Positions 37,221 through 45,270 of a stretch of 64,000 bases of DNA are shown here, in pieces. Every line of letters starts with the position of its first letter. The first letter of the stretch is position 1. The stretch is from NCBI GenBank assembly GCA_031555935.1, contig JAVBTX010000006.1, positions 124,001-188,000 of the forward strand. The letters are read 5' to 3'. A program made the position numbers and the translations under genes. This stretch comes from Roseburia_C sp031555935 (GTDB lineage: Bacteria > Bacillota > Clostridia > Lachnospirales > Lachnospiraceae). A model generated the notes under the pieces. It saw only the letters and a list, made by a program, of their open reading frames with translations, made no database searches and was not told where the DNA came from.

Positions 37221-37261
37221 AAAACAACGACATTGAATATCAAATTTTGTCGTTGTTTTTT
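37221..37261 (+). terminator. Rho-independent terminator
   Basis: AAAACAACGACA pairs with TGTCGTTGTTTT and is followed by further T. Confidence 0.9.
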
Positions 37262-37358
37262 ATTTAATGATTAATGAAATAAAAACTGGAATATGATACA
37301 ATGAAAGTTAGCCTGCCATGTTGTGGCGAGCAACAAATAAAGAAAGTGAGTGAAAGCA

Positions 37359-38171
37359 ATGCCGGAATTACCAGAAGTAGAAACCGTTCGCCGAACGTTG
37401 AAGAACTTTATCATAGATAAAAAAATAGCAAAAATCACAGTCCATTATGATAAAATCATCACTGGTGACACGGAAGTGTTCACTACGTCATTAGAGGGGC
37501 AAACAATTCATGATATTGACCGAATTGGGAAATACTTAATCTTTATTCTAGACCATGATGCATTTGTTTCACATTTGCGAATGGAAGGAAAATACAACAT
37601 CGTCGCAGCGGATAAACCGCTTAATAAGCATGAACATATCACGTTTCAGTTTAGCGACAATACTCAGCTACGTTATCAGGACACCCGCAAATTTGGTCGT
37701 CTGGAACTAGCTGAAAAAGAAAACTACTACCAGAATAAGTCACTAAGTAAACTCGGGCCAGAACCGTGGGATGCTGATGTAAAAGCAATATACCAGCGAA
37801 TCCATAAAAGCAGCCTGCCGATAAAAACATTACTATTAGACCAAAGCATACTGGCCGGAATCGGAAATATCTATGCCAACGAAATATGCTTTAAGATGCA
37901 AATGAATCCCAAAACGTCAGGAAAACGGCTCAGTAAAAAACGAGTAGAAGAGTTAATCGAAGCATCAAAAGAAATCTTAGATGCCGCAATCGAACAGGGT
38001 GGAACCACCATCCATTCCTTTGATGCCAATGGAATAACCGGGTTATTTCAGGTGCAGTTGCAAGTCCATATGCAAAAGGTCTGCAGTGTCTGCGGGGGCG
38101 AAGTAACAAAGGAAATGGTTCATGGGCGGGGAACCTATTATTGCAAGGTATGCCAGAAAAGAAACGGATAA
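37359..38171 (+). CDS. mutM: Formamidopyrimidine-DNA glycosylase
   Basis: A 270-residue base-excision repair enzyme that removes 8-oxoguanine and Fapy lesions. MPELPEVETVRR places the catalytic Pro2 and Glu3 at the mature N-terminus, which fixes the start at 37359 rather than the GTG nine bases upstream. Other signs are SHLRMEGKY, DTRKFGRL, LAGIGNIYANE and the C-terminal zinc finger (CSVCG ... YYCKVCQ), all intact. helD follows 19 nt after the stop. Confidence 0.97.
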   Translation: MPELPEVETVRRTLKNFIIDKKIAKITVHYDKIITGDTEVFTTSLEGQTIHDIDRIGKYLIFILDHDAFVSHLRMEGKYNIVAADKPLNKHEHITFQFSDNTQLRYQDTRKFGRLELAEKENYYQNKSLSKLGPEPWDADVKAIYQRIHKSSLPIKTLLLDQSILAGIGNIYANEICFKMQMNPKTSGKRLSKKRVEELIEASKEILDAAIEQGGTTIHSFDANGITGLFQVQLQVHMQKVCSVCGGEVTKEMVHGRGTYYCKVCQKRNG

Positions 38172-38190
38172 TGAAATAAAGGTGGGAAAA

Positions 38191-40089
38191 ATGGATAAAA
38201 CAATGGATATCAAGGAAATAAATCATCTGGAATATATCATAAAGACAGCGCAGGAACAGCTGGAAAAATCAGAAGAAAAAAGCAAAAACAAACAAGCAGA
38301 AATACTGGAAGCAAAGCGGGAGCAACGGGAAAATACGGCAAGCCAAATGGGAAACTTATACTCTAGTGACGGATTTGAGCAGCTCGTCGAACTTAGCCAA
38401 TACGCCGAAGAAGTTTCCAGACAAGTAGAAGATTATGAAATGGAAGAACAAAAAATCAAACGCCTGCACAAAGTTATCAAAACACCATATTTCGCGCGAA
38501 TTGATTTTACATTTCAAGGAGATGCGGCGGCAGAGCAGATATACATTGGTCGTTTTACCTTAACCGGGGATAGAGGCTATGATATCAAGGTGTATGACTG
38601 GCGTTCACCAATCGCCAGTGTCTTTTACCGCTATGGCATGGGGAACGCAGAATACAATGCCCCATCCGGCACGATTCATGGCGAGGTCAGTCTCAAACGG
38701 CAATATGAAATCAAAGACAGTGAACTAAAATATTATTTCGATTCCGAAATGGAAATCATGGATGAGTTTTTAAAACGACTACTAGCGCAAAATGCATCAA
38801 AATCCATGCATGCCATCGTCGAAACAATTCAAAAGGACCAGGACATAGTCATTCGTGATATCACCAATGACCTGATGATGGTCCAAGGTGTTGCAGGAAG
38901 TGGAAAAACATCAGTAGCACTTCACCGGGCGGCATTTTTAATGTATCAGGGAATCGCGGGAAAATTGCTGGCAAATAACATTTTAATTATATCTCCAAAC
39001 AGCTTATTCGAGCAGTATATTTCAAGGGTACTGCCAGAGCTGGGCGAGGAAAATGTTGTTTCCTACATCTTTGAGGATATCATTGATAACTGTATTCATC
39101 CGAAAAATCTACAGAGCTATCGGGAATTTTTAGAGCTTGCGGCAGAAAGTAAATATAAAGATGGAATTATGGCCAAAAGCTTCGAATATAAAACATCACC
39201 AACATTTATCAAGTACATGAAACAGTTTGTCGCACGAAATAAGGATGCCAAAAATGGAAGAGAACTATATCTGCGTCTGTTAGAAAAAAAGCAAACGGAT
39301 GATGAGATATTTGAATACAGCTTGGAAAATATGAATACCAGAATCCTGCGCTATGAGGATGCATTATGCATCAGCTTCCTCCAATTGTTAAAAAGAGGAG
39401 CACCAGATGAATGTCGGGCGATTCGACAAGTGATTATAGATGAGGTGCAGGATTATACGCCACTTCATTTTGAAATATTAAAAATCATGTATCCGCAGGC
39501 TAGCTATACAACCTTGGGCGACATCAACCAGTCCGTTAGCCGAAAAGTAACAATAGATTTTTACGACCAAATCAGTCAGATATTAGACCGTCCCAAATCG
39601 TTGCTGGTAAATATGAATAAAAGCTTTCGATGCAGCCGCCAGATACTGGAATTTTCGGCTAGTTTCCTTGATGATTCGGTGGCAGTGGAAAGTTTTTGCC
39701 GAGATGGTGATGAGCCACAGACACACAATGCCCAGACGGAGGAGGAACGAAATGATTTCATCTTGCAGGAAGTTAGAACCTGCCTTGAGCGTGGATTTGA
39801 ATCAGTCGCACTCATCTGTGAGAACCAAAAGGCGGCCAATGAATTGCAGCGCAGCTTATCGAAACAACTGAAAAAACAATCGAAAAAATCAGCACAGCCG
39901 ATAGAAATATCGGTGGTCGCAGATAATAATGAAAGTCCACTGTCAAATGTATTTACGATACCGCTTTATATGGCGAAGGGCTTGGAATTTGATGGAGTAT
40001 TAGTGATTGATATTACGAATCGGCAGCATATGTATATTGCCTCAACCAGGGCACTGCACCGGTTAACGGTATTTAAGAGCTGTTTTTAG
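38191..40089 (+). CDS. helD: HelD-like superfamily 1 helicase (RNA polymerase recycling factor)
   Basis: A 632-residue UvrD/Rep-like protein without a nuclease domain. An N-terminal coiled coil (about 10-110) is the arm that enters RNA polymerase in HelD. The ATPase has Walker A GVAGSGKTSVALHR, DEVQDYTPLH (Walker B), NMNKSFRCSRQI and GLEFDGVLVID. It is shorter than Bacillus HelD (about 770), matching the clostridial form. HelD releases stalled RNA polymerase and can protect against rifamycins. The ATG at 38191 is preferred over an upstream in-frame start inside mutM; GGTGGG lies before it. Confidence 0.85.
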   Translation: MDKTMDIKEINHLEYIIKTAQEQLEKSEEKSKNKQAEILEAKREQRENTASQMGNLYSSDGFEQLVELSQYAEEVSRQVEDYEMEEQKIKRLHKVIKTPYFARIDFTFQGDAAAEQIYIGRFTLTGDRGYDIKVYDWRSPIASVFYRYGMGNAEYNAPSGTIHGEVSLKRQYEIKDSELKYYFDSEMEIMDEFLKRLLAQNASKSMHAIVETIQKDQDIVIRDITNDLMMVQGVAGSGKTSVALHRAAFLMYQGIAGKLLANNILIISPNSLFEQYISRVLPELGEENVVSYIFEDIIDNCIHPKNLQSYREFLELAAESKYKDGIMAKSFEYKTSPTFIKYMKQFVARNKDAKNGRELYLRLLEKKQTDDEIFEYSLENMNTRILRYEDALCISFLQLLKRGAPDECRAIRQVIIDEVQDYTPLHFEILKIMYPQASYTTLGDINQSVSRKVTIDFYDQISQILDRPKSLLVNMNKSFRCSRQILEFSASFLDDSVAVESFCRDGDEPQTHNAQTEEERNDFILQEVRTCLERGFESVALICENQKAANELQRSLSKQLKKQSKKSAQPIEISVVADNNESPLSNVFTIPLYMAKGLEFDGVLVIDITNRQHMYIASTRALHRLTVFKSCF

Positions 40090-40125
40090 GAAACAAAGGA
40101 AGAAGAATGAAAGGTATAAATAGAC

Positions 40126-40764
40126 ATGCCGGAAGATAGAATCCGTCTATACGACACTGATATTCGCGAGCCGCTATTTGATTACTTAGAGGAACGGTTT
40201 GGTAAGACGCGGATATTTGAAGAAAAAAACATGGGCAAATCCCGGGCCGACGTTATTATGCTACTGGAAGATTCTTTGGTCGGCCTGGAAATAAAGAGCG
40301 ACGTAGACACGTATGAGCGTTTAAAAAGACAGGTACGTGACTATAATAAATATTGTGACCGCAATTATATTGTTGTGGGAAAATCTCACGAAAAGCATGT
40401 GGCAGAACATATCCCAAAGGAGTGGGGGATTTTTGTTGTATTTGTTAACGGTAGACAAGTAATTATCGAGGAGAGGCGTGAAGCAGTAGATAATCCCAAA
40501 ATGAAAAAGGAACATCAGATTACCTTGCTTTGGCGTCCAGAATTACAGCGACTCTTAGAAAACAATCATTTACCCAAATATAAGCAGAAAAGCAAGAGGT
40601 TTGTGCAGCAGAAATTGTTAGAAAAAATGGATTGGCAGATGCTTAAGCCACAGCTATGTGAAGAATTGTTCGAGCGGGATTATACTCTATGGAATGAAGA
40701 ATTAGAAAGTTACAAGGATGGCAGTGCACCTCGTAGTGCACATAAAAATAATGAGGGAAGATAA
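40126..40764 (+). CDS. sce7726-family (MmcB-like) PD-(D/E)XK protein
   Basis: A 212-residue protein of the sce7726 family. DIREPLFDYLEERF opens it; KSRADVIML and VGLEIKSD supply the Asp and Glu-x-Lys of a PD-(D/E)XK nuclease core; then TYERLKRQVRDYNKYCDRNYIVVG is highly characteristic. The C-terminal ~80 residues are a separate helical region. Function is not established; homologues sit in phage- and defence-related contexts as well as alone. It lies 36 nt after helD and may be in the same operon. Confidence 0.85.
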   Translation: MPEDRIRLYDTDIREPLFDYLEERFGKTRIFEEKNMGKSRADVIMLLEDSLVGLEIKSDVDTYERLKRQVRDYNKYCDRNYIVVGKSHEKHVAEHIPKEWGIFVVFVNGRQVIIEERREAVDNPKMKKEHQITLLWRPELQRLLENNHLPKYKQKSKRFVQQKLLEKMDWQMLKPQLCEELFERDYTLWNEELESYKDGSAPRSAHKNNEGR

Positions 40765-40775
40765 GGGGAATATAG

Positions 40776-41786
40776 GTGAAACGAATCGGAAATATACCAA
40801 CAAATGTATTGTCAATAATAAATATGCTTGCAATAATATTGATAATGATTTGTTTTGCTGGTTGCGGCAGCCAAAAAAATAAAGGAAATATGCAAGGCGA
40901 AACAGAATCTGAGGAAATAAGTGTAGAGGAATTAAGTGTAATAGAAGAGACAGAGATTACCACGGAAGGAGTAGATTTGTGGAATCCAGAGAACTATTCC
41001 ACCATCGGCGACATCATCAGCATCAAGAAGATCGGCAAAACAAATGAAAACCAAACAGTCCAGACATATACGCTGATGTATCAAAGTGATGAATGTAAGG
41101 TTGCCGCAATCCTCTCTATTCCAATAAAATGTATGGAAGAGAAAGGCGCCTATCCCTGTGTAATATTTAATCGTGGTGGAAATCGCGAGTACGGGAAAAA
41201 TACAGTAGCGGATATTACTGGAGCAGCGGAGGCGTTAAACATGATTGTCTTTGCCTCACAGTATCGTGGTGTATCAGGCGGAACCGGCGAGGATGAATTT
41301 GGCGGTGCCGATGTAAATGATGTTCGAAAGCTGGTTGATTTGTGTGAGGAACTTCCAATTGTCGACATGGAACAACTCTATATGATGGGTGTGTCGAGGG
41401 GCGGAATGATGACCTATATGGTTTGCCGTGATGATACCCGAATTAAAAGAGCTGTCGTCATCTCAGGGGTGGCCGATGCCTATCTGTCCTATGAGGAACG
41501 AGTTGATATGCGAGAAGTTTTTGATGAACTATTAGGCGGAACACCAGAGCAACTATCCGAGGAATTTGAGAAACGTTCGGCAACCTACTGGGCGGAAGAA
41601 CTAAAATGCCCATTTCTAATCATTCATAGCCGTCAGGACCAGATAGTATCCTTCACACAGTCGGAGAAGCTAACGCAGAAATTGGAAGAAGCCGGAAAAG
41701 ATTATAAGTTTGTTGTATATGAAGATGATGTACATGGATTGCATATAGAAGATGCCGCTATTATGATAGACTGGCTTCACGAATAG
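40776..41786 (+). CDS. Alpha/beta-hydrolase (S9 peptidase-like) lipoprotein
   Basis: A 336-residue lipoprotein with a signal peptide ending in a CFAGC lipobox (Cys about 29). The catalytic domain has the nucleophile elbow MGVSRGGMMTY, an Asp in HSRQDQIV and the His in EDDVHGLHI, a complete Ser-Asp-His triad as in prolyl-oligopeptidase and esterase relatives. It starts at GTG 40776, 12 nt after the sce7726 stop. Substrate unknown; outside-facing peptidase or esterase activity is likely. Confidence 0.88.
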   Translation: MKRIGNIPTNVLSIINMLAIILIMICFAGCGSQKNKGNMQGETESEEISVEELSVIEETEITTEGVDLWNPENYSTIGDIISIKKIGKTNENQTVQTYTLMYQSDECKVAAILSIPIKCMEEKGAYPCVIFNRGGNREYGKNTVADITGAAEALNMIVFASQYRGVSGGTGEDEFGGADVNDVRKLVDLCEELPIVDMEQLYMMGVSRGGMMTYMVCRDDTRIKRAVVISGVADAYLSYEERVDMREVFDELLGGTPEQLSEEFEKRSATYWAEELKCPFLIIHSRQDQIVSFTQSEKLTQKLEEAGKDYKFVVYEDDVHGLHIEDAAIMIDWLHE

Positions 41787-41882
41787 ACTGTACTTTTCCA
41801 AAAGAGTCTGTTAAGATTTAGGAGATAAAAGGAAGTTGTTGAGGAACTCTTTCTTAATAGACGTAAAGTAGGTAATGGGAAA

Positions 41883-43097
41883 ATGAAACGAACAGGAATG
41901 AATATGGAAATCGTAAAGCGGAATAACCGAATTTCCATATTGAGTCTTATCAACCAATCAGGCCCTATATCGCGAAAAGATATAGCGATGGAGTTGGGAT
42001 TGACACCAGCAGCGGTAACCCAGATTTGTGCTGAGTTTATGGAACGGAAAATACTGCTGGAAAAGGGCACATTAGCCGGTGAAGGCCGGGCTGGAAGAAA
42101 GAAAGTGTTAGTTGATATTGACTATGAATATCAGTATGTATTTGGGATTAACATAGGTTCACAGCGGACCATAATAGCCCTGACCAATCTGAAGGGTGAA
42201 GCAAAAAAGGTAAAGCAGTTTGCTACCAATAAGGAATTAGAGCCGGAGCAGTATTTACATATTTTAGCAAAGCATTGTCAGCAGATGCAGGCCGAAGCCC
42301 ATTTACCAGATGAAAAAATTGGCGGAATTGGTGTTGGAATTGCAGGTACGGTTGATAAAAAGAGTGGCAAAAGTATTCATGCATATAAAATCTGGAAGGA
42401 AGAGGTCCCGGTGGTAAAGCTTTTATCTTCCTATCTGGACAAACCGGTAGTTTTGGCAAATAATGTAACTGCATTTGCCTTTGCAGAAATAATATATGGT
42501 TTAGGGAAAGAGAGTCCAAATTTATTGTTTGTAAAATGGGGACCAGGTGTAGGCAGTGCAATTGTCGCAAATAAACAGATATATGAAGGTCGAAATGAAC
42601 GGGCAGCGGAAATCGGTCATTTTATTCTGAAAAAAAACGGTCAGCAATGTTACTGTGGCAGAAGGGGATGTCTGGAAACCCTGATTTCATACACCACCAT
42701 AAAAAATCGTCTGGAGCAGATATTTACATTGGAAGAGACACCTAAAATGTATCAAAAGTTAGGCGGCGACTTTCGTAATTTCAGTAAAGAAAAATTTGCT
42801 GAGATCGTGAATGATGCCGACCTCAAAGTCAAGGAAGTGTTAAATGAAATCTTGGATATGTTTGCTACGACAGTAGTGAATGCGATGACAATGCTAGCAC
42901 CTGACCGGGTGATTCTATGCGGAACCTTATTTGAAAACGAGATTTTGCGGGAGGCCTTGATACAGGCATGTATTTCCTATGAACCAAGATATAATGAGAC
43001 CAAAATCGTTCATACGGCATTGGCCCATAAAGAGGACTATATTGGTCCAGTAGCATTGATTGTAGCAAATCTATGTACGAATTCAAAAGCATTTTAG
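41883..43097 (+). CDS. ROK-family transcriptional repressor
   Basis: A 404-residue regulator. The N-terminal winged helix (about 8-75; RNNRISILSLINQSGPISRK, then LGLTPAAVTQICAEF) precedes a ROK/sugar-kinase fold with the DNA-linked zinc site GHFILKKNGQQCYCGRRGCLE and the phosphate loop FGINIGSQRT. ROK repressors such as XylR and NagC respond to sugars or sugar phosphates. No sugar operon is adjacent, so the regulon is unknown. A weak ribosome site precedes the ATG at 41883. Confidence 0.9.
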   Translation: MKRTGMNMEIVKRNNRISILSLINQSGPISRKDIAMELGLTPAAVTQICAEFMERKILLEKGTLAGEGRAGRKKVLVDIDYEYQYVFGINIGSQRTIIALTNLKGEAKKVKQFATNKELEPEQYLHILAKHCQQMQAEAHLPDEKIGGIGVGIAGTVDKKSGKSIHAYKIWKEEVPVVKLLSSYLDKPVVLANNVTAFAFAEIIYGLGKESPNLLFVKWGPGVGSAIVANKQIYEGRNERAAEIGHFILKKNGQQCYCGRRGCLETLISYTTIKNRLEQIFTLEETPKMYQKLGGDFRNFSKEKFAEIVNDADLKVKEVLNEILDMFATTVVNAMTMLAPDRVILCGTLFENEILREALIQACISYEPRYNETKIVHTALAHKEDYIGPVALIVANLCTNSKAF

Positions 43098-43099
43098 TA

Positions 43100-43127
43100 T
43101 TGACAAAAGTCGCTCATATGCTAGAAT
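43100..43127 (+). promoter_or_regulatory. ilvN promoter
   Basis: Perfect TTGACA, 16 bp, TAGAAT. The predicted leader is only about 30 nt; no leader peptide, T-box or attenuator hairpin is present. Confidence 0.75.
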
Positions 43128-43164
43128 AAACTAGTGTGAGTGTAGAAAAAAGGAAGGTTTACTC

Positions 43165-43665
43165 ATGAGAAAACAAATATTTTCAATCTTGGTCGAGAAT
43201 ACCGCAGGGGTGTTGAGCCATGTTTCCGGGTTGTTTAGCCGGAGAGGATATAATATTGATAGTTTTACCGCAGGTGTGACAGCAGACCCACGATTTACCA
43301 GAATGACGATTGTGGCAAGCGGTGATGAGCTGATTTTAGAGCAAATCGAAAAGCAGTTGGCAAAACTAGAGGACGTGCTTGATATCAAAGTATTAGAATC
43401 AGGAACATCCGTGACAAGAGAATTGATTCTTGTTAAGATTAGAGCAAAGGATACACAGCGCCAGGCCATCTTGAGTGTAACGGAGATATTCCACGGAAAA
43501 GTCGTTGATGTGACGAATGATTCGATGGTGATAGAATTAACTGGACATCAAGGCAAGCTGGAGGCTTTTATGGATTTATTGCAGGGCTATGAGATATTAG
43601 AACTTGCAAGAACTGGTATCACCGGATTGACCAGAGGGTCATCGGATGTAACATATTTAGATTAA
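43165..43665 (+). CDS. ilvN: Acetolactate synthase regulatory subunit
   Basis: A 166-residue small subunit with an N-terminal ACT domain (FSILVENTAGVLSHVSGLFSRRGYNID) and the ALS_ss_C domain (AILSVTEIFHGKVVDV). It makes the catalytic subunit sensitive to valine. No ilvB lies in the window, so the partner is encoded elsewhere. ilvC follows 23 nt later in the same operon, with AGGAGG in the gap. Confidence 0.97.
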   Translation: MRKQIFSILVENTAGVLSHVSGLFSRRGYNIDSFTAGVTADPRFTRMTIVASGDELILEQIEKQLAKLEDVLDIKVLESGTSVTRELILVKIRAKDTQRQAILSVTEIFHGKVVDVTNDSMVIELTGHQGKLEAFMDLLQGYEILELARTGITGLTRGSSDVTYLD

Positions 43666-43688
43666 AATTATTATAGGAGGCTTTAAAA

Positions 43689-44711
43689 ATGGCAGCAAAA
43701 ATTTTTTATCAGGAAGATTGTAACCTTTCCGTAATAGAAGGCAAGACAATCGCAGTAATCGGTTACGGAAGTCAGGGACATGCACATGCGTTAAATGCAA
43801 AAGAATCTGGATGTAACGTAATTATTGGTCTTTATGAAGGCAGCAAATCATGGGCAAAAGCAGAGGCGCAGGGATTTGAAGTTTATACAGCAGCAGAAGC
43901 AGCAAAAAAAGCAGACATTATCATGATTCTGATTAACGATGAGAAGCAGGCAGCAATGTACAAAGCAGACATTGAGCCAAACTTAGAAGCAGGCAACATG
44001 TTAATGTTCGCACACGGTTTTGCGGTACATTTCGGACAGATTGTTGCACCAAAAGACGTAGACGTAACCATGATTGCTCCAAAGGGACCTGGACATACTG
44101 TAAGAAGTGAGTATCAGGTAGGCAAAGGTGTACCTTGTTTAGTAGCAGTACATCAGGATGCAACTGGCAAAGCATTAGACAAAGCGTTAGCATATGCATT
44201 AGCAATCGGCGGCGCAAGAGCAGGTGTTCTTGAGACAGACTTCAGAACAGAGACAGAGACAGACCTTTTCGGTGAGCAGGCAGTTCTTTGCGGTGGTGTT
44301 TGTGCATTAATGCAGGCTGGATTCGAAACTTTAACAGAAGCAGGATACGATCCAAGAAATGCATACTTTGAATGTATTCATGAAATGAAATTAATCGTTG
44401 ACTTAATCTATCAGTCAGGATTCGAAGGAATGAGATATTCAATCTCTAATACAGCAGAGTACGGTGATTACATAACTGGACCAAAGATTATTACCGAAGA
44501 TACTAAGAAAGCAATGAAGAAAGTTTTAGCTGATATCCAGGACGGAACTTTCGCTAAAGATTTCTTGTTAGATATGTCAGAAGCTGGCGGACAGGCTCAC
44601 TTTAGAGCAATGAAAAAGCTTGGCGCTGAGCATTCATCAGAAGAAGTTGGAAAAGAAATTCGTAAATTATATAGCTGGAACAACGAAGACGATAAGTTAA
44701 TCAATAACTAA
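43689..44711 (+). CDS. ilvC: Ketol-acid reductoisomerase (NADP+)
   Basis: A 340-residue class I enzyme, second step of valine, leucine and isoleucine synthesis. The Rossmann motif VIGYGSQGHAHALN, APKGPGHTVRSEY, DLFGEQAVLCGG and the C-terminal metal-binding region are intact. Codons such as AAA, GCA and GGT typical of highly expressed genes prevail. It ends the ilvNC operon with a strong terminator; ilvD is not in the window. Confidence 0.98.
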   Translation: MAAKIFYQEDCNLSVIEGKTIAVIGYGSQGHAHALNAKESGCNVIIGLYEGSKSWAKAEAQGFEVYTAAEAAKKADIIMILINDEKQAAMYKADIEPNLEAGNMLMFAHGFAVHFGQIVAPKDVDVTMIAPKGPGHTVRSEYQVGKGVPCLVAVHQDATGKALDKALAYALAIGGARAGVLETDFRTETETDLFGEQAVLCGGVCALMQAGFETLTEAGYDPRNAYFECIHEMKLIVDLIYQSGFEGMRYSISNTAEYGDYITGPKIITEDTKKAMKKVLADIQDGTFAKDFLLDMSEAGGQAHFRAMKKLGAEHSSEEVGKEIRKLYSWNNEDDKLINN

Positions 44712-44715
44712 TTAT

Positions 44716-44759
44716 AAAAAGAATCTTGCTTAAGGAATGTTAAGCGAGATTCTTTTTTT
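44716..44759 (+). terminator. Terminator of the ilvNC operon
   Basis: AAGAATCTTGCTTAA pairs with TTAAGCGAGATTCTT (G-T pairs) and is followed by TTTTT. Confidence 0.9.
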
Positions 44760-44802
44760 AGTGAAAATAAAATATTTTTATTTTTAGGGAACCAAATGAC
44801 CC

Positions 44803-44831
44803 TTTAAAACGTCTAATATATGTAGTATAAA
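44803..44831 (+). promoter_or_regulatory. Promoter of the secreted-protein/ABC operon, with small dyad
   Basis: TTTAAA and TATAAA, 17 bp apart. AGGG (44786-44789) and CCCT (44800-44803) bracket the -35 end and may form an operator. Confidence 0.5.
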
Positions 44832-44857
44832 AAATAATAGATAAAAGGAGTGTTGGT

Positions 44858-45250
44858 ATGAAGAAAAAACAGAATCGAAAACAAAAATGGTGTGTGGTAT
44901 TGGCTGGTATGGTGATGTGTATTATGGTGACAATGACGGCGTTTGGTGGGTTGATAAGAGAAATATATTACACCTATAATGTAAATATGACTTATCATGC
45001 AATAGAGTCATATACAACATGGACATCTGGAATGACTATGACATTAAATACAAGACCAACAAGTGGACAAGCAGGAGCCAGTGTTTGGGTGGCTGGTAGT
45101 AATGGAAGTAGTTATAAACTAACATTTCCATATCAAATATCAATAAATCCACTCAGTATACCTTTAAGTACCGGTGTAACATATACAACAAGTGTTGCGG
45201 CAATATCCGGTACAGTGAGCGGAATATTGACAAAATGTCTGTATAATTAA
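44858..45250 (+). CDS. Small secreted protein of unknown function, first gene of an ABC transporter operon
   Basis: A 130-residue protein with a clear Sec signal: basic start (MKKKQNRKQKW), a hydrophobic core (about 12-30) and a probable cleavage near residues 30-33 (AFGG). The mature ~98 residues are rich in Ser, Thr, Gly and Tyr, have very few charges and look beta-stranded; one Cys lies near the C-terminus (TKCLYN). The family is not recognised. The position just before an FtsX-type permease and ATPase (20-nt gap) matches the layout of Lactococcin-972-like bacteriocins, but no sequence match to them is apparent. The transporter could export it or confer immunity. Confidence 0.6.
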   Translation: MKKKQNRKQKWCVVLAGMVMCIMVTMTAFGGLIREIYYTYNVNMTYHAIESYTTWTSGMTMTLNTRPTSGQAGASVWVAGSNGSSYKLTFPYQISINPLSIPLSTGVTYTTSVAAISGTVSGILTKCLYN

Positions 45251-45270
45251 GTGCGGGAGAGTTTAAAGTT

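Noticed and set aside
43098..43164. T-box or leader-peptide attenuator before ilvN
   Set aside because: Only about 30 nt of leader fit between the promoter and ilvN; no T-box sequence or terminator hairpin is present.
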